From NCBI GenBank assembly GCA_902494085.1, contig CABURU010000013.1, positions 1 to 31,598 on the forward strand: a DNA stretch of 31,598 bases, given 5' to 3'. Source of the stretch: an uncultured Collinsella sp. (GTDB lineage Bacteria > Actinomycetota > Coriobacteriia > Coriobacteriales > Coriobacteriaceae). Under the pieces are notes generated by a model. The model searched no databases and was not told the DNA's origin. It saw only the letters and a program-made list of their open reading frames with translations. Made by a program: the position numbers and the translations under genes. Below, piece after piece: positions 15,305 to 22,627 of the stretch (positions are counted from its first letter, which is position 1; every line of letters begins with the position of its first letter).

Positions 15305-15365
15305 TTGACATATGAACATACGCTCATATAATCGGAAGTAAGTTATTTGAGCGTATGTTCATATG
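15305..15365 (+). promoter_or_regulatory. Consensus promoter with 18-bp inverted-repeat metalloregulator operator
   Basis: TTGACA (15305-15310) and TATAAT (15327-15332) are perfect consensus hexamers 16 bp apart. The spacer holds one arm of a perfect 18-bp inverted repeat, 15309-15326 with 15348-15365 (CATATGAACATACGCTCA), whose second arm lies between the start site and the ribosome binding site. The arm resembles SmtB/CadC/ArsR operators. A repressor bound here would block polymerase, fitting autoregulation by the gene at 15379. Confidence 0.9.
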
Positions 15366-15378
15366 AAAGGATATTGCA

Positions 15379-15744
15379 ATGAGCATCCGCGTTGATGAAA
15401 CGAAACCCGACACCGAGGCCACCGAGCCAGTGATCCCCACCACCTGCTCGCCCGAGGACCTTCCCGACGAGGAGCTTCTCTACGACCTCGCCGACCTGTT
15501 CAAGGTCTTCAGCGACACCACGCGCATCAAGATCCTTTACGCCCTCATGGGCCGCGAGCTCTGCGTGGCAGACATCGCCGAAGCGACCGAAACCTCGCAG
15601 TCCGCGGTGTCGCACCAGCTGCGCACACTCAAGCAGTCGCACCTGGTTAAATTCCGGCGCGACGGGCGCAATATCCTATACTCGCTCGCCGACGACCACG
15701 TCTACACCATGCTCAACCAGGGCATGAGCCACATCTGCGAATAG
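15379..15744 (+). CDS. ArsR/SmtB-family metal-responsive repressor
   Basis: A 121-residue winged-helix repressor that leaves DNA when it binds metal. The fold runs from LADLFKVFSDTTRIKILYAL (about 37-56) through the recognition helix SQSAVSHQLRTLK (73-85) to a beta wing. The helix-5 zinc site of SmtB/CzrA is complete: D105 and H107 in DDHVYT, H118 and E121 in SHICE, with E121 the last residue. The helix-3 motif reads ELCVADIAE, keeping Cys62 but with Ala where CadC has the second Cys, so Zn2+ or Co2+ sensing through helix 5 is most likely. AAAGGA precedes the ATG. First gene of a unit with the HMA protein and P-type ATPase. Confidence 0.95.
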   Translation: MSIRVDETKPDTEATEPVIPTTCSPEDLPDEELLYDLADLFKVFSDTTRIKILYALMGRELCVADIAEATETSQSAVSHQLRTLKQSHLVKFRRDGRNILYSLADDHVYTMLNQGMSHICE

Positions 15745-15806
15745 CAGCCAACCACGGTACCAGCGCGGCCTGCACCCAAGCCGCAAAAACGGGAAAGGAA
15801 CCCACC

Positions 15807-16025
15807 ATGAAAAAGCAGTACAAGCTCGATGAGATCGATTGCGCCAACTGTGCGCGCGAGCTTCAGGACGAGCTGGCCAAGCTCGAGGGCGTCAAATCCG
15901 TGTCCGTCAACTTTATGACCCAGAAGCTGACGCTCGAGGCCGATGATGCTGAGTTCGACGAGGTGCTCAACCGCGTTGTTGAGTTTACGGCCGACGCCGA
16001 GCCGGACTGCGAGATCATTCTCTAG
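15807..16025 (+). CDS. Heavy-metal-associated (HMA) domain metallochaperone
   Basis: A 72-residue single-domain HMA protein (beta-alpha-beta-beta-alpha-beta). The metal-binding loop IDCANCA (10-16) keeps the CxxC pair with an Asp before it, a variant typical of Zn/Cd rather than Cu chaperones. It probably hands metal to the ATPase encoded next, which lacks its own HMA domain. AAAGGA lies close before the ATG. It is 62 bp after the repressor gene and 100 bp before the ATPase gene; a hairpin and a further operator copy lie in the latter gap. Confidence 0.92.
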   Translation: MKKQYKLDEIDCANCARELQDELAKLEGVKSVSVNFMTQKLTLEADDAEFDEVLNRVVEFTADAEPDCEIIL

Positions 16026-16046
16026 CCCAGGTTTACGCCAACCTGC

Positions 16047-16070
16047 AAGGCCGCGCTTGCCGCGGCCTTT
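16047..16070 (+). terminator. 9-bp hairpin between HMA protein and ATPase genes
   Basis: AAGGCCGCG-CTTGC-CGCGGCCTT is a perfect stem (16047-16055 with 16061-16069), but only TTTGCTC follows. It is probably a weak terminator or processing site that lowers ATPase expression relative to the first two genes. Confidence 0.45.
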
Positions 16071-16082
16071 GCTCGCGAAATT

Positions 16083-16104
16083 ATATGAGCGAGTGTTCAT
16101 TCAT
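16083..16104 (+). promoter_or_regulatory. Second copy of the metalloregulator operator before the ATPase gene
   Basis: ATATGAGCGAGTGTTCATTC repeats the right arm of the upstream operator (TGAGCG, one or two changes, TGTTCAT), about 25 bp before ATG 16126. The same repressor may therefore also control the ATPase gene directly. No good separate -35/-10 pair was seen. Confidence 0.65.
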
Positions 16105-16125
16105 TCAAATGGGAGGATACGAGTC

Positions 16126-18078
16126 ATGGCCACCGCCGACCCCAAAAAGAAAAAGAAGAAGCGCAAGAAAAAAGAATCACTCGAGCATAAGCGCAACCGC
16201 ATCCTGGTAGCGCTGGGCATTTTTGCCGTGGTGTACGCCCTCGATGAGCTCGGCACCCTCACTGCCGCATTCGGCACCCCGGGCGACATCTACGCCAGCT
16301 TTGTGCTGTTCCTCGTGCCGTTTTTGATTGCCGGCTACGACGTGCTGCAAAAGGCATTCAATAACATCCGCCGCGGCAAGGCCTTCGACGAGAGCTTCCT
16401 CATGGCCGTCGCGACCATCGGCGCGTTTGCCATGGTGCTCTTCCCCGACACCGACCCGCACATGGCCGAAGGTGCCGCCGTCATGCTGTTCTACCAAGTC
16501 GGCGAGCTGTTCCAGGCATATGCCGTGGGCAAAAGCCGCAAGTCGATCAGCGCCATGATGGACATCGCGCCCGACTACGCTAACGTCGAGCAAGCCGACG
16601 GCACGCTCGAACAGGTCTTTCCCGATGACATCGCCGTCGGCACCGTGATCGTGGTCAAGCCCGGCGAGCGCGTGCCCATCGACGGCGTCATCGTCGAAGG
16701 CGAAACCCAGCTCGACACCGCCGCCCTTACCGGTGAGTCGGTCCCCCGCCCGGCCAAAACCGGAGACGATATCATCAGCGGCTGCATCAACATGACGGGG
16801 CTCATCCACGTGCGCACCACCAAGCCCTTTGGCGAGTCCACCGTCGCACGCGTCCTGGAGCTCGTGGAGAATGCCAGCGAAAAGAAGGCACGCACCGAGA
16901 ACTTCATCACGCGCTTTGCCCGCATCTACACGCCCGCCGTCACCGGCGCTGCCGCGGTGCTCGCGCTCGGCGGTGGCCTGGTCACCGGTGCCTGGTCCGA
17001 CTGGATTCTGCGCGGCCTGACCTTCTTGGTCGTCAGCTGCCCGTGCGCGTTGGTGATCAGCGTGCCGCTCAGTTTCTTTGGCGGCATCGGCGGCGCGTCC
17101 AAGCTGGGCGTTCTCATCAAGGGTTCTAACTACCTCGAGACGCTCGCCGACGTGGACACCGTCGTCTTTGACAAGACGGGCACCCTCACCAACGGCACGT
17201 TCTCGGTGGTCGCGGTACACCCCGAGGCAGGCTATACCGAGCAATCGCTGCTTGAAGTCGCAGCCCTTGCTGAGTCGTTCTCCGATCACCCCATCGCGCA
17301 GTCCGTACGTGTCGCCTACCAGGGCGAGGTCGACCCCAAGCGCGTAAGCGACTCCACCAACGACGCGGGCCATGGCGTGACGGCAACCATCGACGGCAAG
17401 CACGTCGTCGTTGGCAACGCAAAGATGCTCGCCGCGGCCGGAGTCGAAGCGCCCGATTGCGAGGTCGTCGGAACGATTCTGCATGTGCTCGTTGACGGCG
17501 TGTACGCCGGCCACATCGTGATTGCAGACACCGTCAAGGCCGATGCTGAGCAAACGATTCGCGACCTGCACGCCGCCGGTGTCAAGCGCACCGTCATGCT
17601 CACGGGCGACCGCGAGGAGGTTGCGGCGTCTGTGGTCAAGCAACTCAGTCTCGACGAGTTCCACGCGCAGCTGCTGCCGGGCGATAAGGTCGAGCGCGTC
17701 GAGGCATTGCTGGCAGCCGAATCGGGCAAGGGCAAGCTCGCCTTTGTCGGCGACGGCATCAACGATGCGCCCGTGCTCACCCGCGCGGACGTTGGCATTG
17801 CCATGGGCGCTATGGGTTCCGACGCCGCGATTGAGGCCGCCGACGTTGTGCTCATGGACGACAAGCCGTCCAACATTTCCCGCGCGATCCGCGTGGCACG
17901 AAAGACCATGGCGATTGTCTGGCAGAACATCATCTTTGCGCTGGGTATTAAGTTGCTGATTCTGGTGCTTGCGGCACTGGGCATCGCCAACATGTGGCTT
18001 GCCGTGTTCGGCGACGTAGGCGTGGCGATCATCGCCATCCTGAACGCCATGCGCGCGATGGGTGTCAAGAACCTGTAG
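16126..18078 (+). CDS. P1B-type heavy-metal (Zn/Cd/Pb) exporting ATPase
   Basis: A 650-residue heavy-metal P-type ATPase that pumps divalent metal out of the cell. The N-terminus is a lysine-rich stretch (KKKKKKRKKK, 7-16) in place of the usual HMA domain. Then come paired helices, the actuator motif TGES (202-205), the metal-binding SCPCALVISVP (304-314, P1B-2 type CPC), the phosphorylation motif DKTGTLT (349-355), SDHPIA (for SEHPxA), TGDREE and VGDGINDAP. The last helices carry FGDVGVAII, whose Asp is typical of ZntA/CadA pumps. ATG 16126 is preferred because GGGAGG lies 9 nt upstream; a longer in-frame start at 15943 would overlap the HMA gene. The separate HMA protein may substitute for the missing domain. 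Confidence 0.95.
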   Translation: MATADPKKKKKKRKKKESLEHKRNRILVALGIFAVVYALDELGTLTAAFGTPGDIYASFVLFLVPFLIAGYDVLQKAFNNIRRGKAFDESFLMAVATIGAFAMVLFPDTDPHMAEGAAVMLFYQVGELFQAYAVGKSRKSISAMMDIAPDYANVEQADGTLEQVFPDDIAVGTVIVVKPGERVPIDGVIVEGETQLDTAALTGESVPRPAKTGDDIISGCINMTGLIHVRTTKPFGESTVARVLELVENASEKKARTENFITRFARIYTPAVTGAAAVLALGGGLVTGAWSDWILRGLTFLVVSCPCALVISVPLSFFGGIGGASKLGVLIKGSNYLETLADVDTVVFDKTGTLTNGTFSVVAVHPEAGYTEQSLLEVAALAESFSDHPIAQSVRVAYQGEVDPKRVSDSTNDAGHGVTATIDGKHVVVGNAKMLAAAGVEAPDCEVVGTILHVLVDGVYAGHIVIADTVKADAEQTIRDLHAAGVKRTVMLTGDREEVAASVVKQLSLDEFHAQLLPGDKVERVEALLAAESGKGKLAFVGDGINDAPVLTRADVGIAMGAMGSDAAIEAADVVLMDDKPSNISRAIRVARKTMAIVWQNIIFALGIKLLILVLAALGIANMWLAVFGDVGVAIIAILNAMRAMGVKNL

Positions 18079-18094
18079 CGTTCGTGGGCTGTCC

Positions 18095-18221
18095 GGCCGG
18101 GACCGGGCTTGGTTTTGAAAACGTCCTCGCGCATGAGGCCCGTCTTTCCTGCTCCTGCGGAGCAACGGAAAGGCGGGCCTCGCGCTGCGGAATGTTTTCA
18201 AAACCAAGCCCGGTCCCGGCC
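18095..18221. repeat. 127-nt foldback element with 28-bp perfect terminal inverted repeats
   Basis: Positions 18095-18122 are perfectly complementary to 18194-18221. Inside, GAGGCCCGTCTTTCC pairs with GGAAAGGCGGGCCTC, and GCTCC-TGC-GGAGC caps the stem, so nearly the whole element folds into one hairpin. It starts 16 bp after the ATPase stop. A smaller hairpin, CCTGCG-GTAACAT-CGCAGG (18220-18238), follows. The rest of the gap to 18357 holds no gene. Likely a MITE-like or genus-specific palindromic element that also ends the ATPase transcript. Confidence 0.75.
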
Positions 18222-18357
18222 TGCGGTAACATCGCAGGCGGTTCTTGGGCATCGCTTGCTGGCAGGGTTCCTTTGCTGAAATGGACTTGGCCGAAAGGGC
18301 CGCTGGTCCCAGTCGCTGGTTCGCGCTTTGCGTGAACTCCGCGCTACTGTGGGACAG

Positions 18358-18747
18358 TTAGGCTTCTGTTGTTGGACTCGCTACATCTTCCCGGCCCAAC
18401 ATCGCCCGTAGCTTCTCAAAGCTTTCCTCGCTCAGGCAGTGCTCCATGTGGCAGCCCTCTTGCGACGCGACCTCAGCCGAAACACCCGCGTCCTCTAGCA
18501 GCCCCACGAAAAAGCAGTGACGCTCCCACATTTGGCGAGCGACCTCCAGACCACGCTCCGTCAGATGAACGTCGCGCTTGCCCATTTCGACATAGCCGTT
18601 GCTTTCCAGCGTCGCCATGGCCTTGGAAACGCTCGCCTTGGTTACGCCGAGATACTCCGCAATGTCGATCGAGCGCACGATGCCCTGACGTTCCGACAGA
18701 ACGTAGATCGATTCGAGATAGTCTTCTCCGGATTCACGTAGGGCCAT
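18358..18747 (-). CDS. mntR: DtxR/MntR-family metal-dependent regulator
   Basis: A 129-residue regulator with a winged helix (recognition helix around TKASVSKAMATL, 36-47) and a dimerisation/metal domain, lacking the SH3 domain of DtxR, as MntR does. The metal residues can be read: D9 and E12 (EDYLES), H77 (RHCF), C99, E102 and H103 (EGCHMEH). Asp9 is MntR-like while Cys99 stands where MntR has Glu and DtxR has Cys, so the site is mixed. ATG 18747 is chosen because AAAGGCGG precedes it; a longer frame would run through the operator region. Upstream GTTAGCC boxes suggest autoregulation. Mn2+ or Fe2+ is the likely signal; the symbol is tentative. Confidence 0.88.
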   Translation of the reverse strand: MALRESGEDYLESIYVLSERQGIVRSIDIAEYLGVTKASVSKAMATLESNGYVEMGKRDVHLTERGLEVARQMWERHCFFVGLLEDAGVSAEVASQEGCHMEHCLSEESFEKLRAMLGREDVASPTTEA

Positions 18748-18772
18748 GGGCCGCCTTTCGCGATGGCTTCTA

Positions 18773-18854
18773 GTTAGCCTTTGGATACTTTCCACGGCTA
18801 ACTTTACCGCAAAAGTTGCCCATGTCTTACTACTTTGCCTAAAAGTTAGCCGTG
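18773..18854 (-). promoter_or_regulatory. GTTAGCC operator array upstream of the MntR-like gene
   Basis: CACGGCTAACTTT (18793-18805) and AAAGTTAGCCGTG (18842-18854) are a perfect 13-bp inverted repeat. A third GTTAGCC is at 18773-18779 and a variant AGTTGCCCATG at 18814-18824. The promoter must lie here, but no convincing -35/-10 pair was identified. The layout fits binding by the DtxR-family protein encoded downstream. Confidence 0.65.
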
Positions 18855-18884
18855 TTTCACAAAACGTGCGGGATGAAAACAAAA

Positions 18885-18945
18885 TGGGGACGCCCCGCAA
18901 GGAGTGTCCCCAGCTGCCGGCAGATAAGGAACGTCCCTAAGTGCC
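18885..18945. repeat. GTCCC/TGCCGGCA-type intergenic repeat, copy 1
   Basis: TGGGGAC (18885-18891) pairs with GTCCCCA (18906-18912); next come GCTGCCGGCAG and GTCCCTAAGTGCCGG. The pieces GGAGTGTCCC, CTGCCGGCA and GTCCC-AAGTGCCGG recur in the same order inside 31350-31398. It lies between the regulator's operator region and the 3' end of the HAD gene. Confidence 0.6.
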
Positions 18946-18954
18946 GGGTCGCAG

Positions 18955-19725
18955 CTACACGAGTCCAAAGTGCTTCGCGGCTTTGTAGATGCCGTCGTCG
19001 TCCACGGCAGTCGTCACATAGGTCGCCGCAGCTTTCACCGTGTCCTGTGCGTTGCCCATAGCCACGCTCGTGCCCACGGCGGCAAACATCGACAGATCGT
19101 TCTCGCCGTCGCCAAAGGCAATCGCCTCGCTCGCGTCGATACCAAGCCGCTCGAGCGTCGCCGCCACGCCCAGGTCCTTGCCGCCGTTAGCGGGAATAAT
19201 GTCGCAGAACAGGTCGCACCAGCGCGTGGTGAGCGAATGCGACACGGCGTCGGTCACGATATGTTCGTCGGCCGGGTCCACAAAGGCGCAAAACTGGTAG
19301 ACCGGTGCGTCAAAGGCGTGCTCAAACGGCTCCTCGTGGTAGACGATTCCCGCGTTGCTGCCAGCCGTCACCACGCGCTCGGACAGGCGGTTCACAAACG
19401 AGTTCTCGCCCTGCATGCACAGCGAGTCGTAGCGCCCCTGCGCCACCTGGTCCACAATCGCTGCAACGTCGTCCGGATCGATCGGACAGCTGCGGTAAAC
19501 CCCCTCGGCATCAAAACAGTGCTGACCCGAGAGCGTAATGTACGCATCCCAGCCCAGGTCGAACAGCCAGTCCGGCATCTGGTAGGTCGGACGGCCCGTG
19601 GCGATCACGCACGCAATCCCCTGCTCGCGAAAGCTGTCGAGCACCTGCTGCGCCGACGCCGGAATCCGGTGGGTCTTAAAACTCAGCAGTGTGCCGTCGA
19701 TATCGAAAAACGCGGCTTTGATCAT
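18955..19725 (-). CDS. Cof-type HAD-IIB family phosphatase
   Basis: A 256-residue cytosolic hydrolase of the HAD superfamily with a type-IIB cap. Motif I is FFDIDGTLL (7-15) with the nucleophile Asp8 and acid Asp10, motif II is the Thr of IATGRP, motif III is the Lys of GGKDLG, and motif IV is GDGENDLSMF. Likely substrates are sugar phosphates, FMN or pyridoxal phosphate, as for Cof/YbiV relatives. Its ATG lies 6 bp after the stop of the ABC-F gene, within reach of GAGGAG at that gene's end, so the two are cotranscribed and translationally coupled. Substrate undetermined. Confidence 0.92.
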   Translation of the reverse strand: MIKAAFFDIDGTLLSFKTHRIPASAQQVLDSFREQGIACVIATGRPTYQMPDWLFDLGWDAYITLSGQHCFDAEGVYRSCPIDPDDVAAIVDQVAQGRYDSLCMQGENSFVNRLSERVVTAGSNAGIVYHEEPFEHAFDAPVYQFCAFVDPADEHIVTDAVSHSLTTRWCDLFCDIIPANGGKDLGVAATLERLGIDASEAIAFGDGENDLSMFAAVGTSVAMGNAQDTVKAAATYVTTAVDDDGIYKAAKHFGLV

Positions 19726-19731
19726 CCTCGT

Positions 19732-21591
19732 TTACTCCTCGCCCTCGAGCTTTTCGCTCGCCTCGAGCCACGCCATCTCCAGCTCGTCCATGGCGGCGTG
19801 AGCCTCGTCGATCTTTGCCTGCTGCTCGCCCAGCGCCGTGTAGTTGGTGGGGTCGACCTGGGCCATTGCTGCCTCGGCTTCCTCAACGCGGGCGCGCTGC
19901 GTCTCCATCTTGCGCTCGAGCGAGCTCACCTCACGGCGAAGCTTCTGGCGCTCGGCGTTGGACAGGCCGTTGGGCTGACCGCTTGCCTTAGGCTTTTCGG
20001 CCGCAGCTGACGCGGCACCGGTGTCAAACGTGCCGGTCTTGGCGCTCGGTGCGCCCACGGGCTCGCCCTCGGCGGTAGCGTTGCACAGGCGAAGGTACTG
20101 GTCCACGCCACCGGGCATATGCGTCAGGTGGCCGTCGAGCAGCGCCCACTGCTGGTCGGTCACGCGCTCCATCAAGAAGCGGTCGTGCGTCACCAGGATC
20201 AGCGTGCCGGGCCAGCCGTCGAGCAGATCCTCGACAATCGCCAGCATGTCGGTATCCAGGTCGTTGCCGGGCTCGTCCAGGATGAGCACGTTGGGCTCGT
20301 CCAGGATTGTCAGTAGCAGCGACAGGCGACGGCGCTGGCCGCCCGAAAGATCGCCGATGCGACTCCAGAGCTGCTGCGTCGTAAAGCCCAGACGCTCGCA
20401 GAGCTTCTCGGGCGAAGTCTCCTTGCCGTCGATGACGTAGTACTTCTTATAGTTGCTGAGCACCTCGCGAATCGTGTCGCCCATGTAGGGCTCGAGCTCC
20501 TCGAGCTGCTGCGACAGCACGCCAAAGCGCACTGTCTGGCCAATCTTCACGCGACCGCGCAGGGGCGCGATCTTGCCCTGAATCACGTCGAGCAGTGTGG
20601 ACTTGCCGGCGCCGTTCTCGCCCAAAAGACCATAGCGGTCGCCCGCACCAATGAGCCAGGTCACATCGGTGAGCACCTGCTTGGGCGCGCCATCGGTATC
20701 CGCATAGCCAGCGTCCACGTCGACCACATCGATAACCTGCTTGCCCAGGCGGCTCACGGCTAGGCGCTTGAGCTCCAGCTCGTCACGCACGGGAGGCACG
20801 TCGGCGATGAGCTCGCGGGCGGCATCCACGCGAAACTTGGGCTTGGTGGAACGCGCCTGGGCGCCGCGGCTCAGCCACGCGAGCTCCTTGCGCGCCATAT
20901 TGCGACGGCGCTCTTCGGTAACGGCGGCCATGCGGTCGCGCTCCACGCGCTGCAGGATATATGCCGAGTAGCCGCCCTCGAAGGGATCGACCTGGCCGTC
21001 GTGGACCTCCCACATGCTGGTGCAGACCTCGTCCAAGAACCAGCGGTCGTGCGTGACCACGAGCATGGCGCCCTGGCCGCGCTGCCAGCGGGCCTTTAAG
21101 TGACGCGCAAGCCAGTTGATGGTGCGCATGTCCAGGTGGTTGGTGGGCTCATCGAGCATGAGCACGTCATAGTCGCCGATCAGCAGGCGCGCGAGGTCCA
21201 CGCGGCGGCGCTGACCGCCCGAGAGCTCGCCTACCATGCCCTCCCAGGGCACATCGCTAATGAGGCCGGCCAGAATCTGGCGCGTACGCGGACTCGACGC
21301 CCACTCATACTCGGGCGTGTCGCCCACAACGGCATGATGCACGGTATCGGTGTCGACAAGCTGATCCTTTTGGCCGAGTAGACCGATCGTGGTGCCGCGG
21401 CGGTGCGTCACGCGTCCGTCATCGGGCTCCAGCGTGCCGGCGAGCACACTCAGCAGCGTCGACTTGCCGTCGCCGTTTTTACCGACAATACCAATGCGGT
21501 CGCCCTCGCCCACGCCGAGCGTCACGCTATCGAAAATATGCTTGGTGGGAAACTCTAGGCTGATGGAATCGCATCCCAAAAGAATCGCCAT
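19732..21591 (-). CDS. ABC-F family ATPase (Uup-like)
   Basis: A 619-residue soluble protein with two ABC ATPase domains and no membrane segments. Domain 1 has GIVGKNGDGKST, LSGGQRRRVDLARLL and LMLDEPTNHLD; domain 2 has GLLGENGAGKST, LSGGQRRRLSLL and LILDEPGNDLD. The C-terminal 90 residues are a coiled coil (from QKLRREVSSLERK), the hallmark of Uup, which acts on ribosomes or branched DNA. The usual second NHLD is GNDLD here. ATG 21591 is chosen because AAGGAG precedes it; a longer frame would run back into the pst terminator. It is not clearly an antibiotic-resistance member. Confidence 0.93.
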   Translation of the reverse strand: MAILLGCDSISLEFPTKHIFDSVTLGVGEGDRIGIVGKNGDGKSTLLSVLAGTLEPDDGRVTHRRGTTIGLLGQKDQLVDTDTVHHAVVGDTPEYEWASSPRTRQILAGLISDVPWEGMVGELSGGQRRRVDLARLLIGDYDVLMLDEPTNHLDMRTINWLARHLKARWQRGQGAMLVVTHDRWFLDEVCTSMWEVHDGQVDPFEGGYSAYILQRVERDRMAAVTEERRRNMARKELAWLSRGAQARSTKPKFRVDAARELIADVPPVRDELELKRLAVSRLGKQVIDVVDVDAGYADTDGAPKQVLTDVTWLIGAGDRYGLLGENGAGKSTLLDVIQGKIAPLRGRVKIGQTVRFGVLSQQLEELEPYMGDTIREVLSNYKKYYVIDGKETSPEKLCERLGFTTQQLWSRIGDLSGGQRRRLSLLLTILDEPNVLILDEPGNDLDTDMLAIVEDLLDGWPGTLILVTHDRFLMERVTDQQWALLDGHLTHMPGGVDQYLRLCNATAEGEPVGAPSAKTGTFDTGAASAAAEKPKASGQPNGLSNAERQKLRREVSSLERKMETQRARVEEAEAAMAQVDPTNYTALGEQQAKIDEAHAAMDELEMAWLEASEKLEGEE

Positions 21592-21626
21592 ATGCCCTGC
21601 TCCTTCGTAGAAATTCAACGTTGTCC

Positions 21627-21656
21627 ATGATAGCAGCGAAAAGGCAGGCCGAACAC
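21627..21656 (-). promoter_or_regulatory. Candidate extended -10 promoter of the ABC-F/HAD unit
   Basis: On the minus strand TGCTATCAT (21627-21635) is an extended -10 (TGn plus TATCAT) about 36 bp before ATG 21591. A -35 is poor (GTGTTC/TGTTCG near 21650-21656). It lies just downstream of the pst terminator, so a new promoter is required here. Confidence 0.45.
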
Positions 21657-21661
21657 GACAC

Positions 21662-21699
21662 AAAAAGGCGGGCCATCTCCCGCAAGAGATGACCCGCCT
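21662..21699 (-). terminator. Rho-independent terminator of the pst operon
   Basis: On the minus strand AGGCGGGTCATCTC and GAGATGGCCCGCCT pair (21686-21699 with 21666-21679, one mismatch), have a 6-nt loop, and are followed by a T-run (A at 21662-21666). It ends the transcript after pstB. Confidence 0.9.
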
Positions 21700-21754
21700 C
21701 TCCAATCAGTCCCGCGACAACTGTGGCCGCCGCGGGCCTCAAGCATGTCCCGGA

Positions 21755-22627
21755 CTAGGAGAACATGCCGGTGAGGTAATCATTCAGCCGCTTATCCTTG
21801 GGCCGTTGGAAAATCTCGTCGGTCTCATCGTATTCGACCATATCGCCCATGTAGAAGAACGCCGTGCGGTTGGACACGCGCGACGCCTGCTCCATGTTGT
21901 GCGTCACGATGACGATGGCGCGCTCTGCCACAAGCGACGACATAAGGTCCTCGATCGCTAGCGTCGAGATGGGGTCGAGCGCCGAGCAGGGCTCGTCGAA
22001 CAGAATCACGTCGGGGTTGAGCGCCAGCGTGCGCGCGATACACAAACGCTGCTGCTGGCCGCCCGAAAGCGCGTAGGCGCTCTTGTCCAGCTTGTCCTTG
22101 ACCTCGTCCCACAGCGCGGCACCACGCAAGCTCTCCTCGACCATGCGATCGAGCTCGTCGCGGTCGGTGATGCCGTGACGCTTGGGCGCAAACGTGATGT
22201 TGTCGCGAATGGACTTGCGGAACGGGTTTGGCTGCTGGAACACCATGCCAATGGACCGACGCAGCTCGTAGGTGTTCTCGGTCTTGGTGTTCACGTTGCG
22301 GCCGCGGTAGTTGATCTCGCCCTCCATGCGACAGCCGCGAATCTCGCGATTCATCAGATTGAGGCTGCGCAAAAAGGTCGACTTACCGCAGCCCGAAGGC
22401 CCGATGAGCGCCGTGATCTCACCCTTGTGGAAGTCGAGCGACGTATTGTGCAGTGCATGGTGGTCGCCATAGTACACGTTGACGTCCTTGGTGGAGAGCA
22501 CGACCTCGTCGCTCACGGCCTTGCCGCTCACGCGCACGCGCTTCTCGCTCTCCCCCACGCTCGACAAGAAGTCCTGGGTGTCGGACGATGCCGCTTCGGT
22601 TGCGGGCGTTTCATTCATCTCGCTCAT
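21755..22627 (-). CDS. pstB: Phosphate ABC transporter ATP-binding protein
   Basis: The 290-residue ATPase that powers high-affinity phosphate import. Walker A GPSGCGKST, the Q-loop FQQPNPF, signature LSGGQQQRLCIARTLA, Walker B VILFDEPCSALDP and the switch THNM are all present. A poorly conserved, Ser/Glu-rich extension of about 40 residues precedes the ABC domain (typical PstB is about 250-260 residues). Its ATG overlaps the pstA stop (ATGA at 22624-22627), with GGAGG about 11 nt upstream. A terminator follows, so the operon has no phoU in this window. Confidence 0.96.
   Translation of the reverse strand: MSEMNETPATEAASSDTQDFLSSVGESEKRVRVSGKAVSDEVVLSTKDVNVYYGDHHALHNTSLDFHKGEITALIGPSGCGKSTFLRSLNLMNREIRGCRMEGEINYRGRNVNTKTENTYELRRSIGMVFQQPNPFRKSIRDNITFAPKRHGITDRDELDRMVEESLRGAALWDEVKDKLDKSAYALSGGQQQRLCIARTLALNPDVILFDEPCSALDPISTLAIEDLMSSLVAERAIVIVTHNMEQASRVSNRTAFFYMGDMVEYDETDEIFQRPKDKRLNDYLTGMFS

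Noticed and set aside
16177..18252. 691-codon minus-strand open frame opposite the metal ATPase
   Set aside because: Composition (Arg, His, Gly, Asp-rich) is that of an antisense shadow; the ATPase frame holds all P-type motifs.
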